Positions 37,789-53,244 of a stretch of DNA of 64,000 bases are shown here, one piece after another (within the stretch, counting starts at the first letter, position 1; each line of letters begins with the position of its first letter). The stretch is from NCBI GenBank assembly GCA_007994965.1, contig VOPW01000001.1, forward strand, positions 2,790,001 to 2,854,000, written 5' to 3'. This DNA comes from Piscinibacter aquaticus (GTDB lineage: Bacteria; Pseudomonadota; Gammaproteobacteria; Burkholderiales; Burkholderiaceae_C). Both the position numbers and the translations under genes were made by a program. The notes below the pieces were generated by a model, which was not told where the DNA came from, made no database searches, and saw only the letters and a program-made list of their open reading frames with translations.

Positions 37789-39466
37789 ATGCTCAGAAGG
37801 TTGTCGCTGCGTGATTTCGTCATCGTCACCGAGCTCGAGGTCGAGCTCGACGGCGGCTTCAGCGTGCTCACCGGCGAGACCGGCGCCGGCAAGTCGATCC
37901 TGATCGATGCACTTCAACTGGCCCTGGGCAGCCGTGGCGATGCCGGCGTGGTGCGCGAAGGCGCAACTCGCGCCGAGATCGGCGCCGAGTTCGACCGGCC
38001 CGCGGGCCTCGCCGCCTGGCTCGACGACGCCGGCTTCGAGGCCGGCGAGACGCTGCTGCTGCGTCGCACGATCGATGCCCAGGGCAAGAGCCGCGCGTGG
38101 ATCAACGGCAGTGCAGCCACCGTCGCGCAGCTGCGCGAGGTGGCCGATGCGCTGGTCGACATCCACGGCCAGCACGCCGGGCAGAGCCTGACGCGCGGCA
38201 GCTCGGTGCGCGCCCTGCTCGACGCCTACGGTGGCATCGATGCCGCACCGCTGGCCACGGCCGGCAGCAGTGGCGTGCGGCGCAGGAAGCGCTCGACAAG
38301 GCGCGCGGCGCGCAGGCCGATCTGGAGCGGGAACGCGAGCGCCCGGCTCGGCAGATCGGCGAGCTCGACAAGCTCGCCCCGGCCGACGGCGAGTGGGACG
38401 AGCTCGATGCCGAGCACCGCCGGCTGTCGCACGCGCAGGCGCTGATGGAAGGCGCGCGTGCCGCGCTCGATGCGATCTCGGAGGCCGACACGAATGCCGA
38501 TCAGCTCGCCGGCACGGCGATCGACAGGCTGCAGGACGTCACCGAGTACGACAGCACATTGGCCGGCGTGATCGAATCCCTGCAGGGCGCGCAGGCGCAG
38601 CTGCAAGACGCGGCGCACACCTTGTCGAGCTACCTCGACCGAGCCGATCTCGATCCGCAGCGGCTGCAGTCGCTCGACGAGCGGATGTCGGCCTGGATGG
38701 GCCTCGCGCGCCGTTACCGCCGCCCTCCTGCGGAACTGCCCGCGCTGCTCGCGCAGTGGCGCACCGAACTGGCCGCGCTCGATGCGGCCACCGATCTCGA
38801 CGGTCTGCAGCGCGCGGCCGACACGGCCAAGGCAGGCTTCGATCGCGCCGCGGCGGCCGTGTCCAAGCAGCGCAAGGCCGCGGCGCCGAAGCTCGCCGCG
38901 GCGGTCACGCAGGGCATGCAGCACCTCGGCATGGCCGGCGGGCGCTTCGCGGTGGCGCTGCTCGAGCAGGAAGCGCCGCAGTCCTTCGGGCTGGAGTCGG
39001 CCGAGTTCCTCGTGGCCGGCCATGCCGGCAGCACACCGCGGCCACTGGCCAAGGTGGCGTCGGGCGGCGAACTCTCCCGCATCGCGCTGGCCATCGCGGT
39101 CACCACCAGCCAGCTCGGCGAGGCCGGCACGCTGATCTTCGACGAGGTCGACGCCGGCGTGGGCGGTGCCGTGGCCGAGACCGTGGGCCGGCTGATGAAG
39201 CAGCTCGGCCGCGATCGCCGGTGCTGGCGGTCACCCACCTGCCGCAGGTCGCGGCCTGCGCCGACCATCATTTCGTCGTCGCCAAGCAGGCGCAGGGCAC
39301 GGGCGTGCGCAGCGAGGTGCGGCCGGTGGCCGGCGAAGCGCGTGTCGCCGAGGTGGCGCGCATGCTCGGCGGTGAGCGGCTGTCGAGCACCAGCCTCGCA
39401 CATGCGCAGGAGATGCTCTCGGTGGGCGCTTTGCCCGCGCAGGCGCGCAAGGCACGCAAGTCATGA
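37789..39466 (+). CDS. recN: DNA repair protein RecN (two frameshifts)
   Basis: This SMC-like ATPase takes part in double-strand-break repair. The N-terminus is [20 protein letters not shown], Walker A is [16 protein letters not shown], the signature motif is [16 protein letters not shown], and Walker B is [13 protein letters not shown]. The coiled-coil middle is rich in Ala, Glu and Arg. Frameshifts lie near 38270 and 39220; the end is [19 protein letters not shown] followed by the final helix. The length is about 559 residues. Its stop overlaps the rapZ start (ATGA). Confidence 0.92.
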
Positions 39467-40449
39467 CCGAGCCGCGCAACGACAACCTGCGCGAGGTGCT
39501 CGATCACCTCGAGCGCCTCAACCCGGTGCCCACCGATCCACAGACGCCGCGCGAGGTGGTGCTGGTCACCGGCATCTCGGGCTCGGGCAAGTCGGTGGCG
39601 CTGCATGCGCTGGAGGACGCCGGCTTCTTCTGCGTCGACAACCTGCCGCCGGAGCTGCTGCGCGAGTTCCTGCGCCTCGAGCACGAGCGATCCGAGCGCC
39701 GCGTCGCGGTGGCGGTGGACGTTCGCAGCGCCGGTTCGCTGCCGCACCTGCTGCCGCTGCTCGAGCAGCTCAAGGGCGAGGGTGTGTCGTTCATCTCGCT
39801 GTTCCTCGACGCCAGCACCGACGCGCTGGTGCGGCGCTTCTCGGAAACGCGCCGGCCGCATCCGCTGTCGGCCGAGGGTGCAGCCAAGCCGCACCCGGGG
39901 CGGCGCCGCGAAGACAGCGCCGTCGATGGACGGCGTGCGCTGGTCGACGCGATCGAACTGGAGCGCGAGCTGCTCGCCGAGCTGCGCGAAGTCTCGACCG
40001 TCATCGACACCAGCCAGCTGCGCCCGGCCCAGCTGCGCGCCTGGATGCGCGCACTGGTGCGCGCCGACACGCACCACCTGACGCTGGTGTTCGAGAGCTT
40101 CGCGTTCAAGCACGGCGTGCCGCTCGATGCCGACTATGTGTTCGACGTGCGCGTGCTGCCCAATCCGTACTACATCCGCGAGCTGCGCCCGCAGACCGGC
40201 CGCGATGCGCCGGTGGCCGAGTACCTCGAGGCGCAGCCGGAGGCGCGCGAGATGCTCGACCAGATCGAGGCCTTCCTGACGCGCTGGCTGCCCGCCTTCG
40301 AGGCCGACCAGCGCAGCTATCTCACGGTCGCGATCGGCTGCACCGGCGGACAGCACCGTTCCGTGTACTTTGCCGAGACATTGGCCCGGCGCTTCGGCGC
40401 GCGCTCGGGCACACTGGTTCGCCACCGGGAACTCGATGCGCGTGACTGA
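39463..40449 (+). CDS. rapZ: RNase adapter protein RapZ
   Basis: This intact 328-residue P-loop protein has Walker [17 protein letters not shown], Walker B-like [12 protein letters not shown] and the C-terminal RNA-binding part ending [20 protein letters not shown]. In enterobacteria RapZ presents the sRNA GlmZ to RNase E. Outside them its role is often linked to cell-wall or PTS control. It starts inside the recN stop (ATGA overlap) and overlaps the next gene by 14 bp, so translation is coupled across recN-rapZ-LonN. The extra [10 protein letters not shown] insert near residue 145 looks like a loop. Confidence 0.9.
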   Translation: MTEPRNDNLREVLDHLERLNPVPTDPQTPREVVLVTGISGSGKSVALHALEDAGFFCVDNLPPELLREFLRLEHERSERRVAVAVDVRSAGSLPHLLPLLEQLKGEGVSFISLFLDASTDALVRRFSETRRPHPLSAEGAAKPHPGRRREDSAVDGRRALVDAIELERELLAELREVSTVIDTSQLRPAQLRAWMRALVRADTHHLTLVFESFAFKHGVPLDADYVFDVRVLPNPYYIRELRPQTGRDAPVAEYLEAQPEAREMLDQIEAFLTRWLPAFEADQRSYLTVAIGCTGGQHRSVYFAETLARRFGARSGTLVRHRELDARD

Positions 40450-41044
40450 ACTGCCCCTGTTTCCGCTGCAGACCGTGCTGTTCCCGGGCGGGCTGCTCAG
40501 CCTGAAGGTCTTCGAGGCCCGCTACCTCGACCGGGCGTCCGCCTGTCTGCGCGAACAGCGGCCGTTCGGCGTGGTGGCGCTGCGCAAGGGCCAGGAGGTG
40601 CGCCAGGGCGAAGAAGCCACCGTGCTCGAGGAGATCGGCGTGGTGGCCGAATTGCTCGAGGTCGACAGCGCGCAGCCGGGCATCCTCCAGCTGCGCTGCC
40701 GCGGCACGCAGCGCTTTCGCATCGAGCGTATGCGCCAGCAGCCCGACGGCCTGTGGATCGGCACGGTCGAGATGCTGCCCGACGATGAAGTGCAGCCGCC
40801 GGTGGAGACGATGCACGAGACGGTGCGTGGCCCGGCCAACGCCATCGCCTCGCTCAAGGGCAAGGGCGTCGAGCCGTTCGAGGAGCCCTACCGCTTCGAC
40901 AACGCCGGCTGGGTGGCCAACCGCTGGTGCGAGATCCTGCCGATCCCGCTGGCGGCCAAGCAGAAGCTGATGGAGCTGCCCGACGCGCGCGTGCGCCTCG
41001 GCCTCGTCGACGAATACCTGCGCGGCAAGGGCGTGGTGGGCTGA
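40436..41044 (+). CDS. Lon substrate-binding-domain protein (LON N-terminal only)
   Basis: This intact 202-residue protein contains only the Lon N-terminal substrate-binding domain: [31 protein letters not shown], and the C-terminal helical part [20 protein letters not shown] with [12 protein letters not shown]. It has no ATPase or protease domain, so it is a stand-alone peptidase-S16-like protein, a widespread type of unknown exact role. It begins at ATG 40436 inside the rapZ 3' end. It ends 3 bp from the stop of convergent mutY. Confidence 0.8.
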   Translation: MRVTELPLFPLQTVLFPGGLLSLKVFEARYLDRASACLREQRPFGVVALRKGQEVRQGEEATVLEEIGVVAELLEVDSAQPGILQLRCRGTQRFRIERMRQQPDGLWIGTVEMLPDDEVQPPVETMHETVRGPANAIASLKGKGVEPFEEPYRFDNAGWVANRWCEILPIPLAAKQKLMELPDARVRLGLVDEYLRGKGVVG

Positions 41045-41047
41045 AGC

Positions 41048-42101
41048 TCAGCGCGGCTGCACGAACAGCTTTCGCAGCGGTGCCGGCAGGCCGGCATCCA
41101 GCGCCTCGTCCATCGTGAACCAGCGGCCGCTCGGCCGAGGCGGCAACGATGCGATCGAGCTGCGGCTGCGCCACGTCCGCGGGAAAGGTCCAGCGGCGCG
41201 GATGCAGGGTCCAGTCGAGGTGGGTCAGCACATGGGTGAAGCTCGGCAGCGCCTCGCCCTGCCCCGGCCAGCCCGCCGACACGGCGCCGAGCGCCTCGGT
41301 CGAATCGAACTCCGGCAGGCTCCACAGGCCGGCCCACACGCCCTGTTCGGGGCGCTGCACCAGCCAGTGCCGATCGCGCCAGCGCAGCCACAGCCAGACA
41401 TGCTCGCGCGAGCCGCGCCGCAGCTTGCGCGTCTTGACCGGATAGCGTTCCGGCCGACCTTCGCGCGCGGCGGCGCAGCCGTCGCGCACCGGGCAGATCA
41501 GGCAGTTCGGCGAGCGTGCCAGACACAGCGTGGCGCCGAGGTCCATCAGCCCCTGCGTGTAGGCCTCGATGCCATCCTCGGGCAGCAACGCGGTGGCGTG
41601 ATCCCACAGGGCCCGCTCGTGCGTCGCTTGCGCGAGATCGCCATCGAAGCCGATGTAGCGCGTCAGCACCCGCTTGACGTTGCCGTCGAGGATGGCCACG
41701 CGCTCGCCGAAGCAGAAAGCGGCGATCGCCGCCGCCGTCGATCGGCCGATGCCCGGCAGCTGCGCGAGCTGCGCGCTGTGGCGCGGAAACTCGCCGCCAT
41801 GCTCCGCCACCACGACCTGCGCGCAGCGGTGCAGGTTGCGTGCACGGCTGTAGTAGCCCAGGCCGCTCCACAGTGCGAGCACGTCGTCCTGCGGCGCCGC
41901 CGCGAGCGCACGCACGTCGGGGAATCTCTGCAGGAAGCGCTCGTAGTAGCCCAGCACGGTGGCCACCTGCGTCTGCTGCAGCATGATCTCCGAGAGCCAC
42001 ACGCGGTACGGATCGCGCGTGCGCTGCCAGGGCAGCGTGTGGCGACCATGGGTGCGCTGCCAGGCGATCACCTGCCGGGCGAAATCGCCCGGGGCCGGCA
42101 T
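41048..42101 (-). CDS. mutY: A/G-specific adenine glycosylase MutY (one frameshift)
   Basis: This DNA glycosylase removes adenine mispaired with 8-oxoguanine. It has WLSEIMLQQTQVATVLGYY with the catalytic Glu, the HhH motif LPGIGRSTAAAIAAF with ILDGNVKRVL, the [4Fe-4S] site CLARSPNCLICPVRDGC (CX6CX2CX5C) and a C-terminal NUDIX-like domain ending near LPAPLRKLFVQPR. One frameshift lies near 41130. I chose ATG 42101; an ATG at 42177 would translate the REP-like repeat. It is convergent with the LonN gene and follows the dynamin-like gene. Confidence 0.9.
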
Positions 42102-42112
42102 CGCGGGCACTT

Positions 42113-42179
42113 CAGTGGCGCCCGGCCGCCCGTAGCCGCTGAGCGCCCTCTCGGGGGCAGCGAGCGCAGGCTTCATTTC
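42113..42179. repeat. REP-like intergenic repeat, copy 1
   Basis: This GC-rich element lies between mutY and the dynamin-like gene. It has GGCGCCCGGCCGCCC at 42117-42131, then CCTCTCGGGGGCAGCGAGCG further on, and ends in TTTCA at the next gene's stop. It shares these blocks in the same order with the repeat at 45823-45905. Similar GGGCCGCCCC...CTCGGGGG elements are common in the intergenic gaps of Comamonadaceae and Rubrivivax-like genomes. Confidence 0.6.
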
Positions 42180-44183
42180 ACCCCTTGACCAGCCGGAGCG
42201 GCAGCGGCGTCGGCGAATCGTCCAGCGGCAGATCCACCGTGATCGTCGACGGCATCTCGCCGCGCGTGCCGCTGCGCGATTGCTGGCGCAGGGCATCGAT
42301 CAGCTCGATGCAGCGGCCATGGAAGCCCTGCAGGCGCTGATCCTGGGTGTCGAGTTCGGCCAGCCGCGTCTCGAGTTCGCTGGACGCCGCCTGGATGCGC
42401 TCGAGCGATTCGCGCCGGCGGCGGAAGTTGCGGCGCCGCTCGCGCAGCTGCGCGTCGACCTGCGCCGAGGCCGACTTGTTCCACATCTCCAGCTCGGCGC
42501 TGGCACTCTCGAACACCACCCGCAGCTTGGACATCAGCATGCGGCGGAACTGCTCCATGAATTTCGGCTGCGACAGCCGCAACGCCTGCGTCAGGCCGAG
42601 GTACTGCACGTAGCTCTTCTCGATGAGATCGAGCTCGGCGGAGAAGCGGTCGAGATCGGGGCCGGGGTTCAGCACCAGACCGAAGCCGAACTCCGCATTG
42701 AGGCGGCTGAAGGACGCCTCGAGCATGTTGCGGATCTCCTGCGAATTCTTCTGCCCGGTGGCCAGCAGCGCGCGCAGGCGCTGGCACAGCGCAACGAAGG
42801 CCTTCTTCGCGCCGAGGTTGAGCAGCGAGGCCGACATCTGCTGCTGCATCGCCGAGACTTCCTCGCGCAACCGGTCGGACGACAGGCCGACCATCGCATC
42901 CTTCAGCATGCGGCTGTGCACCACGCGCATCGCCTGCAGCTTGGTCGTGCAGGCCTCGAACTCGGCAGTCTCGGCATCCACCCGCTGCAGCATCATCTGC
43001 AGCTTGGCGCCGCTCTTGCCGCGCAGGCCGCGCAGCTCCAGCGTCTGTTCAGCCAGCTGCCGGCGGTTGTCGTTGAGGCGGCGCGCCACGTGCGATTCGA
43101 TCTGCCCGGCCGCATCCATCACCACGCGTTCGAGCAGCGCACGGCGCTGCGGCATCAGTTCTTCGCCAAGCGCTGCTTCCAGCGCAGGCAGGCGACTCTG
43201 AACCAGCGCGGCAGCCTCACCTTCGACGCGCGCGGCCAGCGCCTGGCGGGCCGACAGCGGTAGACACGTGCGGCCGGCACGCCCAGCGTGCGCGCGGTCT
43301 CGGTGCGCTGGCGCTCGATCTGCTCGCGCACCTGCTCGGGCGTGGCCAGCGGATCGATCATCGCGTCGATCTTGTTGAGCACCACGAAGCGCGACAGTGC
43401 GTCACCACTGAGGTGGTCGCGCCAGATCGCCAGATCGGACTTGGTCACACCGGTGTCGGCACCGAGGATGAAGACGGTGGCATGCGCCGTGGGCAGCAGG
43501 CTGAGCGTCAGCTCGGGCTCGGCGCCAATGGCGTTCAAGCCCGGCGTGTCCAGCACCACCGTGCCCTGCTTGAGCAGCGGGTGCGGGTAGTTGATCAGCG
43601 CATGGCGCCGGGCCGGCACCTCGACGCGGCCGGCATCGTCCAGCGGCGGGTTCTCCTCCGGCGTCTCGTCGTGCCAGAAGCCGAGCTCGCGGGCCTGGTC
43701 CTTCGTGACCCACGAGGTGCGCATCACCTCGCGCAGCGATTCGGCCAGCTTCTCGGGATTGCCGACGTCGAGCTTGAAGAGCTTCCACGCCTTGGGCAGC
43801 GTGCGCAGCTCGCCGAGCGACTGGCCGGTCAGCCGCGTCTCGATCGGCAGCAGCGACAGCGAGGGCGATTCATCGGCATCCCAGGCCAGCTCGACCGGGC
43901 ACATCGTCGTGCGCCCCGGCGTGGCCGGCAGGATGCGGCGGCCGGCATCGGCGAAGAAGATCGCGTTGATCAGCTCCGACTTGCCGCGCGAGAACTCGGC
44001 GACGAAGGCGACCACCAGCTTCTGCTGGCCGAGCTGCTCGCGCAGGCTGTCGAGGTGGGCCTGCACGGCACCGTCGGACAGATCGTGATCGGAGAGGAAC
44101 CGGCCGACCTCGTCGAGGCGGCTCACGAGCGAGCGCCTCCAGCCGCTGAGGGCGTCGAGACTGCTGGCGAACGAATGCGACAT
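42178..44183 (-). CDS. Dynamin-family GTPase (one frameshift)
   Basis: This is a large GTPase-domain protein of about 668 residues. The G motifs are present: G1 FVAEFSRGKSELINAIF, G2 PGRTTMCPVEL, G3 VVLDTPGLNA and G4 FVVLNKIDAM. A long helical C-terminal half (AFEACTTKLQAMRVV-like blocks, then AQVDAQLRERRRNFRRRRES) looks like a stalk. No obvious membrane anchor is seen. The frame breaks near 43265. Bacterial dynamin-like proteins act in membrane remodelling or envelope stress, but no function is fixed here. It lies downstream of gltBD on the same strand, 145 bp after the gltD stop. Confidence 0.78.
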
Positions 44184-44290
44184 GGAGGTGGAAGGCTGAT
44201 CCCTTGAATCGGGGGATGGTAGCCCACACCCTCTCGATTCACGAGACGCCGGCACCGCCGGGAAACAACTGCTCACCAGCGCGGCGCGCG

Positions 44291-44310
44291 GCGTGACGGA
44301 TTGGTCACGC
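44291..44310 (-). terminator. Hairpin after gltD
   Basis: The arms GCGTGAC (44291-44297) and GTCACGC (44304-44310) are perfect with a 6-nt loop. It lies 18 bp beyond the gltD stop in the transcript. No U tract follows, so it may act only as a weak or Rho-aided terminator or as an RNA 3' stabiliser. Confidence 0.35.
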
Positions 44311-44327
44311 TGCGCTCCGCTGGGCGG

Positions 44328-45794
<1,467 letters not shown>

Positions 45795-45822
45795 GATCGT
45801 GCTCTCAGTGTTGCTTCATCGC

Positions 45823-45902
45823 TTGGCACTCGGGCGCCGGGCCGCCCCAAGCGCGAGTGCCAACCCCTCGGGGGTGGCCGCGGTACTCCGCGGCCGGGGC
45901 TG

Positions 45903-45905
<3 letters not shown>
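45823..45905. repeat. REP-like intergenic repeat, copy 2, with two hairpins
   Basis: This lies between gltB and gltD. Arms TTGGCACTCG (45823-45832) and CGAGTGCCAA (45854-45863) are a perfect 10-bp inverted repeat around GGCGCCGGGCCGCCCC. A second perfect hairpin, GGCCGCGG/CCGCGGCC with a 4-nt loop, is at 45876-45895. It shares the core blocks with the copy at 42113. In the gltBD transcript it could form RNA structure between the two genes. Confidence 0.65.
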
Positions 45906-50646
<4,741 letters not shown>

Positions 50647-50720
50647 GGCGCTCTCCAGGAAAACCGGACCGGCGCGCAGGATACTGCGGTGCAGCAAGAG
50701 TCACAAGCAAAACAATCGGT

Positions 50721-50777
50721 GTCTGACCCCAATTACAGACATGCACCACACTGATGCCTCAATAAATGGGGACAGAC
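50721..50777. repeat. Inverted GTCTGxCCCCA pair at the transposase-like gene's 3' end
   Basis: GTCTGACCCCA at 50721-50731 faces TGGGGACAGAC at 50767-50777, a 10-of-11 match on opposite strands with a 35-bp spacer. The right arm ends on the first base of the stop codon of the RAYT-like gene. TGGGGTCAGAC-type motifs typically flank IS200-like/RAYT transposase genes and serve as their REP targets, so this is likely a REP/BIME relic. It lies in the gltB upstream region, 75 bp from its start. Confidence 0.6.
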
Positions 50778-51481
50778 TAAACGTCAGGAAGAGGAGCTGC
50801 CTTCTTGGGGCGCCCGGGGCGCTTGGGCAGAGTCCGCCGGCCGGCCAGCTGTGACAGCGAGGCCACGAATGCCGGCGAGCCGAGTGCCCAGCCCTTCCGG
50901 GTCGCCTCGTCAAAGCGGTGCCGCTCCTGTGCTCCGAGCGGCTGCTCCATCAGAGCCCGGTAGGCCGCGTGTCGCTCGAATGGCGTGTTGCCCAAAGCCC
51001 AGAATGCAGGGTGATCGCTCACCAACGGATCGATTGCCGTCCCGACGTGGTGCGCCATGCTGCTCACTCGTGCCTGCGCCGGCGCACGGGCATCGTCCGC
51101 CTGTGCCGCGTCCGCCTCCACATGCCGCATCGCCAGCACCAGGTCGCGATCGGGCTCCACCACCGTGGCACGGAACCGACCATCCCAGAGCGTGCCACTG
51201 CGGCCATGCCGCCGGTTGAACCAGGCCGCATAGCGGCGACCGACGCTCTGCATCATGCGGCTCATGCCGGGCGCGTCCAACGGCGTCGCGAGCAGCAGAA
51301 CCCTGGCCCGCTCGAGGCTGTAAGCGTGGATCGCCACGCCACAACCGGCTGCTGCCTGCGCGAGGAAGCGGCGATAGCTATCGCGATCGATGGCGTCGGT
51401 CAGCACGTCCTGCCCGTTATGCCCGGATTGCAGGATGAGGTGGGGCAGGCCCGAAACACTCAGGCGAGGCAGTCGTGCCAT
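50777..51481 (-). CDS. RAYT-like (Y1 transposase family) protein lacking catalytic residues
   Basis: This intact 234-residue protein has the fold of REP-associated tyrosine transposases: MARLPRLSVSGLPHLILQSG, VAIHAYSLERARVLLLATPL, MQSVGRRYAAWFNRRHGRSG, TLWDGRFRATVV and the tail GWALGSPAF...KRPGRPKK. At the HUH site, canonical NHVHLL is ARVLLL here (His60 to Arg, His62 to Leu). At the tyrosine site, canonical RYIELNP is RHVEADA (Tyr120 to His). The frame is open and undamaged, so it may be a domesticated DNA-binding protein. It lies between gltB and the pilin operon. Confidence 0.8.
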   Translation of the reverse strand: MARLPRLSVSGLPHLILQSGHNGQDVLTDAIDRDSYRRFLAQAAAGCGVAIHAYSLERARVLLLATPLDAPGMSRMMQSVGRRYAAWFNRRHGRSGTLWDGRFRATVVEPDRDLVLAMRHVEADAAQADDARAPAQARVSSMAHHVGTAIDPLVSDHPAFWALGNTPFERHAAYRALMEQPLGAQERHRFDEATRKGWALGSPAFVASLSQLAGRRTLPKRPGRPKKAAPLPDV

Positions 51482-51726
51482 GGCGGCGGGCAAGTCGAGG
51501 GGGTGACGGGTCAGGATTCTCTGTCGGAGCCGCGCAAAGTGCGACGGAGTTGGCACCCGGACACACCCGGGCGCCACTCGTCGGGCCACCTCCGCCGTCC
51601 GTCGACCCTGGCCGCACCGGCCGCACGACCGCACTTAGAGTCCGCTGCGGGAGATGCTCGGACGCCGTCCGCGCATCAGCGACTGAAGCGGTTCTCCGGA
51701 CAACCGCGAACGACAGGAAGCACAGA
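51482..51726. other. Divergent promoter region, RAYT-like gene and pilE
   Basis: These 245 bp separate two divergent genes and must hold both promoters. I looked for a sigma-54 box (TGGCAC-N5-TTGC) often found before pilin genes. TGGCAC occurs near 51560 but the second half is missing, so I make no call. No repeat or hairpin is clear. Confidence 0.4.
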
Positions 51727-52161
51727 GTGAACAGGCACAGCACACGCGGATTCACGCTCATCGAGGTCATGATCGTCGTGGCGATTGTTTCCATCCTGGC
51801 CACCATCGCCGTGCCGTCGTATCAGGATTACGTGCGCCGAGGGAAGCTGCCCGAGGCTTTCACGTATCTCTCCGACTACAGGGTGAAGCTCGAGCAGTAC
51901 TACCAGGACAACCGCAACTACGGCGGCAATGCCTGCGGCTCGGGCGCAAGCTGGGCGGGCTTTGCGCCGGCCGATGCGCGAAATTTCACCTTCAGCTGCA
52001 CGCTGGCGGCAGACAAGCAAAGCTACACGCTGACCGCCAGCGGCGTCGACGGGCAGCATGTCTACACCCTCGCCACCACCGGCGCGAAGGCGACCACCAC
52101 CTTCAAGGGCGCCACGGTGGCCAGCAAGGCCTGCTGGCTGACGAAGGGCACCGAATGCTGA
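51727..52161 (+). CDS. pilE: Type IV pilin-like protein PilE
   Basis: This is a minor pilin of about 144 residues. The prepilin site and N-terminal helix are RGFTLIEVMIVVAIVSILAT, with cleavage between Gly and Phe and Glu at +5. It continues IAVPSYQDYVRRGKLPEAF. A cysteine pair (FSCTL and KACW, plus a C-terminal Cys) forms the likely disulphide loop. The start is GTG at 51727, which gives a 7-residue leader. It is the first gene of a pilE-fimT-pilV-pilW-pilX-pilY1 operon. The frame is intact. Confidence 0.85.
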   Translation: MNRHSTRGFTLIEVMIVVAIVSILATIAVPSYQDYVRRGKLPEAFTYLSDYRVKLEQYYQDNRNYGGNACGSGASWAGFAPADARNFTFSCTLAADKQSYTLTASGVDGQHVYTLATTGAKATTTFKGATVASKACWLTKGTEC

Positions 52162-52788
52162 ACGTCCGCCCTTCGCGCCAGCGGGGCTTCAGCATGATCG
52201 AGCTGGCCGTCACGCTGACGGTGCTGGCCCTCGTCCTGGCGGCAGCCTTTCCCTCGGTCAGCGACTGGGTGCGCAACACCAAGGTCCGCAATGCGGCCGA
52301 GACGGCCCAGGCTGGCTTGCAGAAGGCGCGCAACGAGGCGCTGCGGCGCAACCAGAACGTCACCTTCTGGCTCGTCGGCGGCCCGAGTGTGCGCGTGGTC
52401 GACGACAACTGCGCGTTGTCGTCGTCGTCGGGCTCCTGGGTCGTCAGCATCCGCGACCCGAGCGGCAACTGCGAGACGGCGCCCGCCAGCATCACGCTGA
52501 TCGAGAAGCACCCCGCGGGCGACGGTGGCGACACCGTGACCGTCTCGGCCCTTGCGCCCGACGGAACCACCGCCGCCACCTGCGTGCGCTTCAACGGTTT
52601 CGGTCGCGTGGTCGACGAGTCGGTGCCGCCCGACGACGGTTGCAGGCCCCCGACCAGATCTCGACGATCGACTTCACTCACGCAGGCACGGGCGCGCGGC
52701 GGCTGCGCGTGGCGATCTCCGGCGGTGGCGGCGTCCGCATGTGTGACCGCGACGTCGTCGCGCCCGACCCCCGCGCCTGCACGCCTTG
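52155..52788 (+). CDS. fimT: FimT/GspH-type minor pseudopilin (one frameshift)
   Basis: The prepilin motif is QRGFSMIELAVTLTVLALVL, with cleavage after Gly. The beta-rich GspH/FimT domain follows (RKARNEALRR-like LQKARNEALRRNQNVTFWLV). A frameshift near 52642 moves the frame, and the corrected end ISTIDFTHAGTGARRLRVAI continues to DVVAPDPRACTP, with TGA at 52786-52788, about 210 residues. The ATG overlaps the pilE stop by 7 bp. FimT proteins prime pilus assembly, and some bind DNA. Confidence 0.8.
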
Positions 52789-52805
52789 ACTCACACGGAA
52801 CTGGC

Positions 52806-53243
52806 ATGAACAAGAGACACCTTGCCCGGAACATCCGGCGGCGCCAACCGCGCTCGCACGGTTTTGCGCTGCTCGAAGTGCTGATCGCGATCCTGATCTT
52901 CGCCTTCGGCATCCTTGGCCTCATCGGGCTCCAGAGCGCGATGACGAGGGCGCAGACCGTTGCCGCCTTTCGCGGCGATGCATCGTCGCTGGCGAGCGAA
53001 CTGCTCGGCATCATCTGGACGGACATCGCCAACATCGACAAGTACGACACGGCGTCGGGCAACTGCGACGGCCATGCCCGCTGCCCGGTCTGGAAGAACA
53101 AGGTGGGCAGTACGCTGGCCGGAGCCACGCCGGTCGTGACCGCCGATGCGACCGGGCAGGTGACCATCACCATCCGCTGGACCGTTCCTGGAGAGGACGC
53201 GCACCAGTACGTCACCTCCAGCAACGTGCAGGCCGTCGAGTGA
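52806..53243 (+). CDS. pilV: Minor pilin PilV
   Basis: This intact 145-residue prepilin has a 17-residue basic leader, then HGFALLEVLIAILIFAFGIL and GLIGLQSAMTRAQTV, the PilV/GspI signature. A cysteine pair (GNCDGHARCPVW) is typical. It starts 17 bp after fimT and ends 1 bp before pilW. It likely belongs to the priming complex with PilW, PilX and PilY1. Confidence 0.85.
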   Translation: MNKRHLARNIRRRQPRSHGFALLEVLIAILIFAFGILGLIGLQSAMTRAQTVAAFRGDASSLASELLGIIWTDIANIDKYDTASGNCDGHARCPVWKNKVGSTLAGATPVVTADATGQVTITIRWTVPGEDAHQYVTSSNVQAVE

Positions 53244-53244
53244 A

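Noticed and set aside
42101..42177. Longer MutY start at 42177
   Set aside because: The extra 25 residues would translate the REP-like repeat at 42113-42179, and the conserved MutY part begins after MPAPGDFARQ.
51540..51580. Sigma-54 promoter before pilE
   Set aside because: TGGCAC is present but the TTGC half at the required spacing is not.
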